Below, in pieces: positions 1-7,774 of a DNA stretch of 19,749 nt. Within the stretch, counting starts at the first letter, position 1, and each line of letters begins with the position of its first letter. The stretch is taken from NCBI RefSeq assembly GCF_006228105.1, contig NZ_VDHH01000045.1; one strand, 5' to 3'. The position numbers and the translations under genes are program-made. The stretch comes from Chelonobacter sp006228105 (GTDB lineage: Bacteria > Pseudomonadota > Gammaproteobacteria > Enterobacterales > Pasteurellaceae). The notes beneath the pieces were generated by a model. It had not been told where the DNA came from and did not search any database. It saw only the letters and a program-made list of their open reading frames with translations.

Positions 1-14
1 AAGATCAACAGACC

Positions 15-323
15 CTACATGGCGTATTGTTCTGCCAGAAGTTTCAAGGCATATTCATCTGATTTACTGATATTCGCATAACGACTTTTACTGAAACCTG
101 AAATAAAATAATGCGCACCATTGATACGATATAAAATCAAGACTCGATAACCCGATGACTTGCCTTGTCCCTGCCGAGCGACACGTTGCTTAATCACATT
201 GCCACCTAAATCGGCATCAATCAGCCCTTTTTCGGCACGCTTCACTGCATCAATCAAACAAGAATCACTTATTGCATGCTTTTCTGCAAATTTAGCAAAA
301 ATTTTTGTTTTAAATATTCTCAC
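15..323 (-). CDS. Type II toxin, RelE/HigB-like mRNA interferase (PF06296-type)
   Basis: A 102-residue basic protein matching the small RelE-like toxin family PF06296/COG4737. The family core is visible: an N-terminal KTKIFAKFA segment, AEKGLIDADLGGNVIKQRVA at about residues 30-49, the GQGKSSGYR turn, and the central strand YRVLILYR followed by GFSKSRYANI. Members cleave mRNA on the ribosome when their antitoxin is lost. The start codon is GTG at 323; an AAGAG about 12 bases upstream is only a weak ribosome site. In this family the antitoxin, an Xre-type helix-turn-helix protein, normally follows the toxin, so it should lie beyond the left edge. The family assignment is confident; activity and partner are inferred. 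Confidence 0.85.
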   Translation of the reverse strand: MRIFKTKIFAKFAEKHAISDSCLIDAVKRAEKGLIDADLGGNVIKQRVARQGQGKSSGYRVLILYRINGAHYFISGFSKSRYANISKSDEYALKLLAEQYAM

Positions 324-648
324 TGAAATTTATCACTCTTGGCGTTACATTATCATATTCAACATGATCCATCAATCAGGCTTAAATCCGTTTTCATAAC
401 GACATTTATGCAAAAACAGATCATAAAAACAGAGCTTATAACTCAATCAATCCTGCGTATAATCCGGTCAATGTTTTTTACGATCTTGATCGCAATAGCA
501 TTAAAAACTGAAAAGAATCTAGCCAATACAGTGATATTGGTATTTGCTACATTTTTATATTTGCAACCCTGCTGATTTGTACTAAAATTCGCCTCAAATT
601 TCTTACATTATTAACGTGATAGGCTGTGTAGTTTCAGCGAGGTGTACC
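324..648. other. AT-rich intergenic region with divergent promoter candidates
   Basis: This 325-bp gap separates the divergent toxin gene and pcnB. I see no credible gene in it; the short reading frames have no start context and no recognisable product. For the minus strand there is a possible toxin promoter, TTGATG (370-375) and GATAAT (349-354), but with a short 15-base spacer. An inverted repeat CCAATA-N6-TATTGG lies at 523-540, just upstream of the likely pcnB promoter, and could be an operator. No tRNA or other structured RNA is recognised. Confidence 0.5.
561..588 (+). promoter_or_regulatory. Putative sigma-70 promoter of pcnB-folK
   Basis: TTGCAA (561-566) and TAAAAT (583-588) are separated by 16 bases. 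Transcription would begin near 595, leaving a leader of about 54 bases before the AUU start of pcnB. This is the best promoter-like pair I found in the gap; it is a pattern match only. Confidence 0.45.
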
Positions 649-651
649 ATT
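637..651 (+). promoter_or_regulatory. Ribosome binding site and AUU initiation codon of pcnB
   Basis: GCGAGG at 637-642 is a good Shine-Dalgarno sequence placed six bases before ATT at 649-651. No ATG lies nearby in frame. The only upstream in-frame alternative, GTG at 616, would put this ribosome site inside the coding region. E. coli pcnB is known to start at AUU, and the first residues after ATT (LNLIKQFF) resemble its hydrophobic-basic N-terminus. Confidence 0.8.
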
Positions 652-2160
652 TTAAATTTAATCAAACAATTTTTCGGTAAAAAAAATAGTAGCGGCAAAG
701 CAGCAAAGCCGGAAGGTGTAATCACAGAATCTTCTGTATCGAAGATTCCTAAAACCAAAGTGCGTAGTGCGCCGCTGGTGGCACAAAAAACAGGTAAAAA
801 AAACCATAACACCCACTCTGCCAAAGAGAAATCTCATAGCAAATTTCGTTTGAAAGCCTCCGAATATGGTATTCAGCCGCGTATGATTCAACGTAATGCG
901 TTGACGGTTGTCGAAAAATTACAACGTGGTGGTTATGAAGCCTATGTGGTCGGTGGTTGTTTGCGTGATTTATTATTGGATCAAAAACCGAAGGATTTTG
1001 ATGTTGCCACCAATGCCAGCCCCGAACAAATTAAGAAAGTATTTCAACGCCAATGCCGTTTGATCGGTCGCCGTTTTCGCTTAGCACACATTATGTTTGG
1101 TCGCGATGTGATCGAAGTGGCAACTTTTCGCGCCGAGCATCAGGCAGAGCACCATGGTGAACTCTCTCGGCAAAATTCCGACGGCATGCTGCTGCGTGAT
1201 AATGTGTTCGGCAATCTGGAAAACGATGCACAACGCCGTGATTTCAGCGTTAATGCGCTGTATTACGACCCTAAAAATAATCTGTTGATTGACTACTTCA
1301 ACGGCGTCGAAGATCTACGCAACGGTAAATTGCGTTTGATTGGCGATGCTGAAACCCGCTATCAAGAAGACCCGGTACGAATGCTGCGTGCAGTGCGTTT
1401 TATGGCAAAATTGGACATGTTTTTGGATCGCGACAGCGAAAATCCAATAAAATCCTGCGCAGTGCTGTTGAAAAACATTCCGGCGGCGCGCTTGTTTGAC
1501 GAGTCATTGAAATTATTACAAAACGGTGCCGGCTTAAAAACCTACGAATTGCTGCACCGTTATGATTTACTGCAATATCTGTTCCCGTCGTTGAGCCCAT
1601 TTTTTACCGAAAAACAGGACTCATTGGCAGAACAGATGATCCGTACCGCACTTCAATCCACTGATGAGCGTATCCGTGATAATTTACGGGTAAATCCTGC
1701 GTTTTTATTTGCTGCATTCTTTTGGTATCCGCTGCGGGAAAAAATGGATCAATTGAAAAACGAAGCTGATTTAAATAATTTCGACGCGTTTTCAGTCGCT
1801 TGCAGTGAAATTCTGGACGGGCTTTGCCGTGCGATTGCGGTGCCGAAACGGTATACCATGGTGGTGCGTGATATATGGTCACTGCAACTGCAATTGCCGA
1901 AACGCAGTGGCAATCGCGCCGAAAAAACCGTTCTATTGCCTAAATTTCGCGCGGGTTATGATCTGCTGACCATGCGTGCCGAACTGGAAGGTGGGGATTT
2001 AGTTGAACTGGCTACTTGGTGGCACGAATATCAGTTGAGTAATCCGCAGCAGCGTGAAAATTTGATGGTTGAACAAAATCAGCGTGATCCGCAAGTGAAA
2101 AAGAAACGCCGTTACCGTCGCCGCAAACCAAGCAACCGAGCCAAATCTCATGCAGAATAA
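649..2160 (+). CDS. pcnB: Poly(A) polymerase I
   Basis: PcnB adds 3' poly(A) tails to RNAs and so promotes their decay. From the AUU start the protein is 503 residues, somewhat longer than the E. coli enzyme as I recall it. Residues 1-75 are a basic, poorly conserved leader. The nucleotidyltransferase head follows, with GGCLRDLLL at 102-110 and the metal-binding DFD at 116-118. The family segments GRRFRLAHIMFG (140-151), IEVATFRAEH (155-164) and AQRRDFSVNALYY (194-206) are also present, then RYQEDPVRMLRAVRF. The C-terminal tail is strongly basic (KKKRRYRRRKP), as expected for RNA binding. An open frame extends up to a GTG at 616, but the strong ribosome site at 637-642 favours ATT at 649. The end overlaps folK. 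It carries one uptake signal at 1645-1653. Confidence 0.95.
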   Translation: MLNLIKQFFGKKNSSGKAAKPEGVITESSVSKIPKTKVRSAPLVAQKTGKKNHNTHSAKEKSHSKFRLKASEYGIQPRMIQRNALTVVEKLQRGGYEAYVVGGCLRDLLLDQKPKDFDVATNASPEQIKKVFQRQCRLIGRRFRLAHIMFGRDVIEVATFRAEHQAEHHGELSRQNSDGMLLRDNVFGNLENDAQRRDFSVNALYYDPKNNLLIDYFNGVEDLRNGKLRLIGDAETRYQEDPVRMLRAVRFMAKLDMFLDRDSENPIKSCAVLLKNIPAARLFDESLKLLQNGAGLKTYELLHRYDLLQYLFPSLSPFFTEKQDSLAEQMIRTALQSTDERIRDNLRVNPAFLFAAFFWYPLREKMDQLKNEADLNNFDAFSVACSEILDGLCRAIAVPKRYTMVVRDIWSLQLQLPKRSGNRAEKTVLLPKFRAGYDLLTMRAELEGGDLVELATWWHEYQLSNPQQRENLMVEQNQRDPQVKKKRRYRRRKPSNRAKSHAE

Positions 2161-2653
2161 TACGATGCCTAAAAGTGCGGTTTATATTGCACTGGGCAGC
2201 AATCTGGACAATCCAACGGCTCAATTGCAAAGTGCGGTTCGGGCGCTTGATGCTCTGCCGAATACACAAGTTACCGCAGTTAGTGCCTTCTATCGCAGCA
2301 AACCGCTCGGCCCGCAAGACCAGCCGGATTTCATCAATGCAGTTGCAGCGATTGAAACCGCACTTTTACCACTGGATTTATTGGATCATTTACAACATAT
2401 CGAACAACAGCAAGGTCGCGTTCGCCTACGTCGTTGGGGTGAGCGCACGCTCGATCTGGATATTTTGCTGTACGGGGAGTTGATTATTGAGAGCGAGCGC
2501 TTGAGCGTACCGCACTATGATATGGCTAACCGGGAATTTGTGATCGTGCCGTTGTATGAAATTGCACCACAGTTGTGCTTGCCGAATGGTGAAAAATTAG
2601 CGGACTTAGCTGATAAGCTTAAACCACATCATATGGAAATCGTCGCGGTTTAA
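2150..2653 (+). CDS. folK: 6-hydroxymethyl-7,8-dihydropterin pyrophosphokinase (HPPK)
   Basis: FolK transfers pyrophosphate from ATP to 6-hydroxymethyl-dihydropterin, the step before dihydropteroate synthase in folate synthesis. The family signatures are clear: YIALGSNL near the N-terminus, FYRSKPLGPQDQPDFINAV, RWGERTLDLDILLYG (about residues 101-115) and the VPHYDMANREFVIVPL substrate loop. Two ATG codons are possible. The one at 2150 gives 167 residues and overlaps the end of pcnB by 11 bases. The one at 2165 gives 162 residues beginning MPKSAVYIALGSNL, closer to E. coli FolK. Neither has a strong ribosome site, which suggests coupling to pcnB translation. Three uptake signals fall in its first 216 bases. 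Confidence 0.95.
   Translation: MQNNTMPKSAVYIALGSNLDNPTAQLQSAVRALDALPNTQVTAVSAFYRSKPLGPQDQPDFINAVAAIETALLPLDLLDHLQHIEQQQGRVRLRRWGERTLDLDILLYGELIIESERLSVPHYDMANREFVIVPLYEIAPQLCLPNGEKLADLADKLKPHHMEIVAV
2173..2365. repeat. Cluster of three uptake signal sequences in folK
   Basis: AAGTGCGGT occurs at 2173-2181 and 2230-2238, and its complement ACCGCACTT at 2357-2365. The two forward copies are read in the same frame as Ser-Ala-Val, so the signal is accommodated by the protein sequence. The first copy begins eight bases after the alternative start codon at 2165. Confidence 0.9.
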
Positions 2654-2676
2654 CGCAATAATCACAGCTAAAAAAC

Positions 2677-2705
2677 AAAAACGGGATCATTGCTATCCCG
2701 TTTTT
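2677..2705. terminator. Bidirectional rho-independent terminator between folK and the secretion operon
   Basis: ACGGGAT (2681-2687) and ATCCCGT (2695-2701) form a 7-bp stem with a 7-base loop. The stem is flanked by AAAA on the left and TTTT on the right, so it works as a T-tailed hairpin in both directions. It lies between two convergent units, 24 bases after folK and 21 bases after the end of the adaptor gene, and probably ends both. Confidence 0.85.
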
Positions 2706-2725
2706 CGTTTCTGTAACCTTATCAA

Positions 2726-4027
2726 TTAGCGTTCTTGTAATGCCTGCTTCATTCGGGTGATCGGTTTGATTAAATATTGAAAGACGGTTTTTTCACCGGT
2801 TTTAATGTCGATGGTCGCAATCATCCCCGGAATAATCGGCAATACTTCACCGTTTTTATCAGTCAAGGTGCTGGATTCGGTGGTCACCAATACCCGATAG
2901 TAGGCTTCATTGGCATTTAATTTCAGATCGCTCGGACGTTTTTGATCATGCAGGGTATCCGGACTTAACAAGGTTACGATGCCGTCTAACCCGCCATAAA
3001 TAGCGTAGTCATAGGCTGAGAGTTTCACCAGTGCTTTCATGCCCGGACGTACATAAGCCACATCACGCGGACTGATATAGGCCTCGACTACCAATTTTTC
3101 TTCTACCGGTACAATCTCCATAATATCCTGTCCGGCACTGATGACGCCACCAATAGTGTTGACCCGAATATTTTTTACAATTCCTTTTAGTGGCGAACGG
3201 ATCAGAGAACGTTCTACCGGATCAGCCCGCATTGCCATATTTTCTCTGGCTTGTTGCAATTCGGATTGAACCCGCACCAATTCACTGTTGGCGTCGGTTA
3301 CATATTTATTCTGCCGTTCCACAATTTGTAGTTGCAGCTCACTGGACTGACGGCGCATTCTCAATACTTCGACTTCCGAAACAGCCCCTTTTGCCACCAT
3401 TGGCGTCGTCATGGTGATTTCACGGTCAAGTAATTTTTTGCTCTCACTCAAACTGCTGAGTGACTCTTGCAAGGCCTGTTTGTGTGAATTATAAACAGCG
3501 GTTTCACGCTCGATCAACTCCTTGGACGCATCCGAAGGAAAAACCAATGGCCGATTATAGGCTTCCGCTTCTAGACGAGCCACAACCACTGCCAAGTTTT
3601 GCACTTTAGCCTGACTTTCACGCAGCCCAGCGGCACTGCGAGTATCGTCCAATTTCAGCAATACCTGTCCCTTTTCGACCAAATCCCCTTCTTTCACCAT
3701 CATTTCACTTAAAATACCCGGATCGAGACTTTGAATCACCTGTTCACGGCTGCTTGGAATAATACTGCCCTGTCCGCGAGTCACCTCTTCCAAGGTGCTA
3801 TTGTAAGACCAGATCACAAAAACCACTAAAAATGCAAATAATAGGATAATACTCCAAAATAGACCTTTATGCTTCTCCTGCTGGATTGCCGCATTCAAGT
3901 CGGTCAGCAGCTTTAAATCTTGCTTACTGTATTGTTCTCTATGCTGTGGCTGTTGCTTGAGCTTATCTGCCTCTGCTTTTGCCACAACGTGATTTGATTT
4001 TTCTACTTTCGTTTCATTATCAGACAT
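2726..4027 (-). CDS. Type I secretion membrane fusion protein, HlyD/LapC family
   Basis: A 433-residue periplasmic adaptor that should bridge the ABC exporter and the TolC-like outer-membrane channel. It has a charged cytoplasmic N-terminus of about 54 residues and one membrane segment at about 55-74. A lipoyl-like half-motif follows (VIQSLDPGILSEMMVKEGDLVEKGQVLLKLDDT, about 97-129), then a long helical hairpin, then the returning half with SPLKGIVKNIRVNTIGGV and a beta-barrel region ending in PGMIATIDIKTGEKT. The C-terminus YLIKPITRMKQALQER matches the usual end of HlyD-type adaptors. ATG at 4027 is preceded by AAGGTG overlapping the stop of the exporter gene, 12 bases upstream. It is the last gene of the operon. 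I find no uptake signal in it. The family is certain; the cargo is unknown. Confidence 0.93.
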   Translation of the reverse strand: MSDNETKVEKSNHVVAKAEADKLKQQPQHREQYSKQDLKLLTDLNAAIQQEKHKGLFWSIILLFAFLVVFVIWSYNSTLEEVTRGQGSIIPSSREQVIQSLDPGILSEMMVKEGDLVEKGQVLLKLDDTRSAAGLRESQAKVQNLAVVVARLEAEAYNRPLVFPSDASKELIERETAVYNSHKQALQESLSSLSESKKLLDREITMTTPMVAKGAVSEVEVLRMRRQSSELQLQIVERQNKYVTDANSELVRVQSELQQARENMAMRADPVERSLIRSPLKGIVKNIRVNTIGGVISAGQDIMEIVPVEEKLVVEAYISPRDVAYVRPGMKALVKLSAYDYAIYGGLDGIVTLLSPDTLHDQKRPSDLKLNANEAYYRVLVTTESSTLTDKNGEVLPIIPGMIATIDIKTGEKTVFQYLIKPITRMKQALQER

Positions 4028-4039
4028 AATTTCTACACC

Positions 4040-6289
4040 TTAAAGCGTTGTATCTATGCGTGGCGAAGCAGTTTCTGCTGCTTGCTGCACTTCTTCTTTA
4101 TTTGCTTGTGCTTTGGTTACGGTAGCCGTTTGTAGTGTTTGCTCCGCTGTGGCTTGTTGCTGTTGGGCGTTTTTCTCATTTTCTGCCAGTCGTTTCAGGA
4201 CTGCATCACGCGGACCGTCCATCACCACTTTGCCCTGCTCGATGATCACAATCCGATCAACAATCTGCAATACTTGTGGACGATGGGTGACGATTACCAT
4301 GGTGCGATTGCGACACCAATTTGCCAACACTCGTAACGCTTGGATTTCGCTGGCTTGATCAAGTGCGGTCGTCGGTTCGTCCAGCAACACCACTTTCGGA
4401 TTGCGCAGCAACATTCGCGCCAATGCAATTACCTGTTTTTGTCCGCCGGACAGACCGAGTCCATTTTCACCCAACGGCATATCCAAACCGCGTGGGTGAT
4501 TACGGATTAACTTATCCAAACCAAATACTGTCAGCGCTCGGATCAAATCTTGGTCGGTTGAAAAACCGTCCATACGCGCCAAATCCATATTTTCACGCAG
4601 ACTACCCAAAAACAGGCGAGGATTTTGCTCTAATAATAAAATTTGATTACGCAAGAAACTTGGATCCAGTTGCCGTAGATCCACGCCATCCAGCGAAATG
4701 GTACCGCTATTTAGATCATATAAGCCGGATGCCGTTTTAAGTGCGGTTGATTTACCACTGCCGATGCGTCCTAGGATACCCACTTTCTCTTTTGGTCTGA
4801 TTGATAAATTCAAGCTACTCAGTGCCGGTGCCCCGTCTTCGGTATAAGAAAAAGAGACATTATTAAACTGAAGTTCACCGTTGACTTGATCCAAGGTGAC
4901 ATAGTTGCGATCACTGTCACGATCAGTTTTGCGCTCGACAATGCCATTCACACCTTTTAACGCAACCCATGCCTGTTGAAAACGCACTGCCAATCCAGCA
5001 ATTTGCCCGACCGGCGCTAATGCCCGTCCGGATAAGATTACCGCAGCAATCAATGCCCCCATGGTGATTTTTGAAGCTTGATCTTCGCTGTGAATCAGAT
5101 ACGTACCGTAAAGCACTAAAAACACAGTATTCAATTGCTGCATTGCGACGGCAAAATTGACCACAAAATTGCTGACGTCTTTTAGTTTAATCGAAGATGC
5201 CGCAGCCGTTGCCGTGTAGTGATCCCAACGTTTTTGCGCCCATTTTGCCGCATTATTGGTTTTTAAAGTTTCCAATCCCTCGATTGCTTCTACCGCCAAA
5301 CCTTGACGCTGGGAAGACTCTTTCATCGATTCGTTGATATATTTAGCGAGTGGGCCTTGTGCCAAAAAGCCGACAAAAATAACTAAAGGAATAATAATGG
5401 ACGGCACAATCGCTAAGCTACCGGCGACCAACCAAATTACCGTGATAAATAAAAATAAAAACGGCAAGTCCACCAACGTTAGCAAACTGGCACTGGTCAT
5501 AAAGTCGCGCACTGACTCAAAATCACGTAAATTGCTGGCATACGAGCCGGAAGATGCCGGGCGCTCTTGTAATTTTAGCCCAACTACTCGGCGAAACAAC
5601 GCTGAACTGATAATCAAATCAGCTTTTTTTCCGGCAATATCGGTTAAATGCCCACGAATCATTTTTGCGATAAATTCAAAGCTGATCGCAATAAACACAC
5701 CGATGCTCAACACCCACAAGGTATTGTATGCCTGATTTGGAATCACCCGATCATACACATTCATCACATACAATGAACTGACTAATGCCAAAAAATTGAT
5801 GATAAACGTGGCTAAAATAACTTGATAGTAATAACGTTTAAAACGCCAGATTACTTTGAAAAACCAAGCTTTGGGCAATTTGTATTCCGGCAGTTCAGAA
5901 CGCGAATCAATCCCGAGCTTCGGTTTGATAAACCAACAGTAACCCAAATAACTTTTGTTTAACTCCTGATGGCTGATAAGTTGGGTTAAACCGTCTAATT
6001 GCTGAATTTTATACACTCGGTCTTGTCCATACCCTTCGATACTGACAATGACAGCCGCTTCTTCATTTTTTAACAACACCACGACCGGCATCGCCAAAGA
6101 AGGAATATCCTCCAGCGGACGTTGTGAAATCGTGTTTTCAAAGCCTTCACTTTTTAAAAACTCTTGTAGTGAGGAAAAATTAATGCCCATATTGTTATCG
6201 CGGATAACATTTGCTGCCAAGGTCGCCACCGACAGCTGTGATCCGACCAACTGGGTTGCAAGAGACAGATTTTCAATAATCAATTTCAT
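4040..6289 (-). CDS. Type I secretion ABC transporter with C39-like domain (LapB/BapC type)
   Basis: A 749-residue fused permease-ATPase for one-step export through a TolC channel. Residues 1-125 form a peptidase-C39-like domain with no cysteine before Cys118, so it is the non-cleaving kind that only binds cargo. Membrane segments span about 155-450. The nucleotide-binding domain has Walker A GRIGSGKST (507-515), Q-loop Gln555, signature LSGGQ (613-617), Walker B VVLLDE (633-638) and H-loop His669. A Gln/Ala/Thr-rich tail (about 703-749) follows. The frame opens at 6322, but that start lies inside a hairpin; ATG at 6289 (MKLIIENLS), preceded by AAGAAG, is preferred. Two uptake signals, 4361-4369 and 4739-4747, lie in the ATPase-coding half. 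The lack of a catalytic Cys and the gene order suggest an exporter of a large adhesin. Confidence 0.94.
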   Translation of the reverse strand: MKLIIENLSLATQLVGSQLSVATLAANVIRDNNMGINFSSLQEFLKSEGFENTISQRPLEDIPSLAMPVVVLLKNEEAAVIVSIEGYGQDRVYKIQQLDGLTQLISHQELNKSYLGYCWFIKPKLGIDSRSELPEYKLPKAWFFKVIWRFKRYYYQVILATFIINFLALVSSLYVMNVYDRVIPNQAYNTLWVLSIGVFIAISFEFIAKMIRGHLTDIAGKKADLIISSALFRRVVGLKLQERPASSGSYASNLRDFESVRDFMTSASLLTLVDLPFLFLFITVIWLVAGSLAIVPSIIIPLVIFVGFLAQGPLAKYINESMKESSQRQGLAVEAIEGLETLKTNNAAKWAQKRWDHYTATAAASSIKLKDVSNFVVNFAVAMQQLNTVFLVLYGTYLIHSEDQASKITMGALIAAVILSGRALAPVGQIAGLAVRFQQAWVALKGVNGIVERKTDRDSDRNYVTLDQVNGELQFNNVSFSYTEDGAPALSSLNLSIRPKEKVGILGRIGSGKSTALKTASGLYDLNSGTISLDGVDLRQLDPSFLRNQILLLEQNPRLFLGSLRENMDLARMDGFSTDQDLIRALTVFGLDKLIRNHPRGLDMPLGENGLGLSGGQKQVIALARMLLRNPKVVLLDEPTTALDQASEIQALRVLANWCRNRTMVIVTHRPQVLQIVDRIVIIEQGKVVMDGPRDAVLKRLAENEKNAQQQQATAEQTLQTATVTKAQANKEEVQQAAETASPRIDTTL

Positions 6290-6319
6290 ATGAATAATTC
6301 TTCTTGAGAGAGAGAAAAG

Positions 6320-6349
6320 CAATAAAAGCAGATATTTCTGCTTTTATTG
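6320..6349 (-). promoter_or_regulatory. Perfect 13-bp intercistronic hairpin in the secretion operon
   Basis: CAATAAAAGCAGA (6320-6332) and its exact complement (6337-6349) flank a 4-base loop, between the TolC-like gene and the exporter gene. In the direction of transcription the stem is followed by CTTTTCTC. It could be a weak or partial terminator or an mRNA-stabilising structure that sets the ratio of the outer-membrane protein to the other two. The stem is AU-rich with few GC pairs, so complete termination seems unlikely. Confidence 0.7.
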
Positions 6350-6369
6350 TTGTTCGTGGTTATATGGTG

Positions 6370-7632
6370 TTATTTTCTCGCATTTTTCGGGAAGCCCGCC
6401 CATTCGGCAAGGGATCCTTGAGAGCGAAGATAATCCAATTTTGCTTTGCGCAAAGCCCCTTGGGTATTGACTTGCGCCATTTCAACATTAAACAATTCAC
6501 TGTGCGCATTCAATAATTCGATTAATGTTTTACGTGCCAAATCAAACTGTAACCGGTAAAACTCTATTACTCGGGTTGATGCCTCAATTTGTTTTTTAAT
6601 GGTTTTTAATTGAATGGTGTTACGTTTAATATCCAATTGTGCCAAGTTGGTGGTTTCACGTAAATTACGCTCCACCCGATCCAACCGCTCTTTGGAAGAG
6701 GCAATTAAGTTAGCCTTTTCGCGCACTTCATAACTTGACGTATGGTTAAACACATCCCAATTGACATTGATGCCGGCTTCCCGATCTTCGGTGGTTACCG
6801 TTGCTGTTAAATCAACTTTAGGCAGTTTTTTCAGTTTCGACAGTTCATGCGCTTTCATATTCGTTTCTAGCTCTGCCATTTGCGCCTGGTAGGTTGCTGT
6901 CAATTTACTGTCTTTAGCCGAATAATTTTTATACAGCGCTTCAACCGACAATTTGTTAAACGGATCTTCAAGATCTTTTTCAGTGATCTGGCTACCGCTG
7001 TAACTTGCCAGCTGTGTTAAGTTTTGGTACATATCACGTTGATAATCATTGATTTCCTGCTCAACCAAAATTGCACGGGCTTCTGCCTGAGCATATTCAG
7101 ATTCACGCCCTTCATCGTTGATAACAATATTGCCGATATCTGCCAGAATCTCATTATGGCGCTGTAGATTACGCTGCCCCACATCAATCCGCTCTTTTGC
7201 CAACAAGGCATTTAAATACAATTCGGAAATGGTATATGCTAACTCTTCACGGCTTTCATAATATTTGAAGTTGTAGTATTTTTCATTTTCTTTATTTTTT
7301 TCAACTTCTTTTTCAATTGCACCAAAGGCATATAAATTAATCGAACCACGTACCCCAGGTACGATTTTGCGATCTTTATAATCACTCTGATCTTTATGAT
7401 ACTGGGACAAGATTTTACTTCCGGTTAGCGATACCACCGGATAATGACCGCCTTTTGCCTGTTCAACCCGATCTTTGGCTGCGCCCAATTCAGCATCAGC
7501 TTCTTTTAATATGGGATCGCTGACTAATGATTGAACTAATACATTTTTAAGTGAGTTGGTATAACCGATGGAACTGAAAAGCACTAACCCTGTGCCGACC
7601 AGAATTTGGCTGATAATCTTGTGTTTAAGCAT
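6370..7632 (-). CDS. TolC-family outer-membrane secretion channel (LapE/BapB type)
   Basis: A 420-residue protein starting with a signal peptide: basic MLKHK, a hydrophobic stretch QILVGTGLVLFSSIG, and likely cleavage near residue 25. The mature part is mostly long amphipathic helices, with the TolC-type repeat seen as AKDRVEQAKGGHYPVVSLTG (residues 48-67) in the first half and LKKLPKVDLTATVTTED in the second. It ends with the family-typical RKAKLDYLRSQGSLAEWAG. It should trimerise as the outer-membrane duct for the adjacent exporter and adaptor. ATG at 7632 has a strong AGGAG eight bases upstream. It is the first gene of the operon, as bapB is in the Salmonella bapBCD order. No uptake signal is present in it. 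Confidence 0.9.
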   Translation of the reverse strand: MLKHKIISQILVGTGLVLFSSIGYTNSLKNVLVQSLVSDPILKEADAELGAAKDRVEQAKGGHYPVVSLTGSKILSQYHKDQSDYKDRKIVPGVRGSINLYAFGAIEKEVEKNKENEKYYNFKYYESREELAYTISELYLNALLAKERIDVGQRNLQRHNEILADIGNIVINDEGRESEYAQAEARAILVEQEINDYQRDMYQNLTQLASYSGSQITEKDLEDPFNKLSVEALYKNYSAKDSKLTATYQAQMAELETNMKAHELSKLKKLPKVDLTATVTTEDREAGINVNWDVFNHTSSYEVREKANLIASSKERLDRVERNLRETTNLAQLDIKRNTIQLKTIKKQIEASTRVIEFYRLQFDLARKTLIELLNAHSELFNVEMAQVNTQGALRKAKLDYLRSQGSLAEWAGFPKNARK

Positions 7633-7685
7633 TAATAAAACTCCTGAATTTATAAAAATTCGCTATATCTTGTCAGTTTACATTA

Positions 7686-7715
7686 ATTATAAATTTAAAC
7701 TAATAGAATTTACAA
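7686..7715 (-). promoter_or_regulatory. Putative promoter of the type I secretion operon
   Basis: On the minus strand, TTGTAA (7710-7715) and a consensus TATAAT (7686-7691) are separated by 18 bases in an AT-rich stretch. Transcription would start near 7679, about 46 bases before the first gene. This supports an operon promoter independent of metX, although I see no strong terminator after metX. Confidence 0.6.
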
Positions 7716-7774
7716 ATTATTATGAAAAAGAAAGATTTTGATTCAGAAGACCATCAATCGTACTTTTTAAATTT

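Noticed and set aside
339..575. 78-codon plus-strand frame upstream of pcnB
   Set aside because: No ribosome site, atypical composition and overlap with the promoter region; no family resemblance.
616..648. GTG start of pcnB at 616
   Set aside because: It has no ribosome site and would place a strong ribosome site inside the gene; the AUU at 649 fits better and matches the known E. coli start.
7730..7765. Possible metX terminator: TTGAT-N10-ATCAA followed by T-rich sequence on the minus strand
   Set aside because: A 5-bp AT-rich stem with a 10-base loop is too weak to call a terminator.
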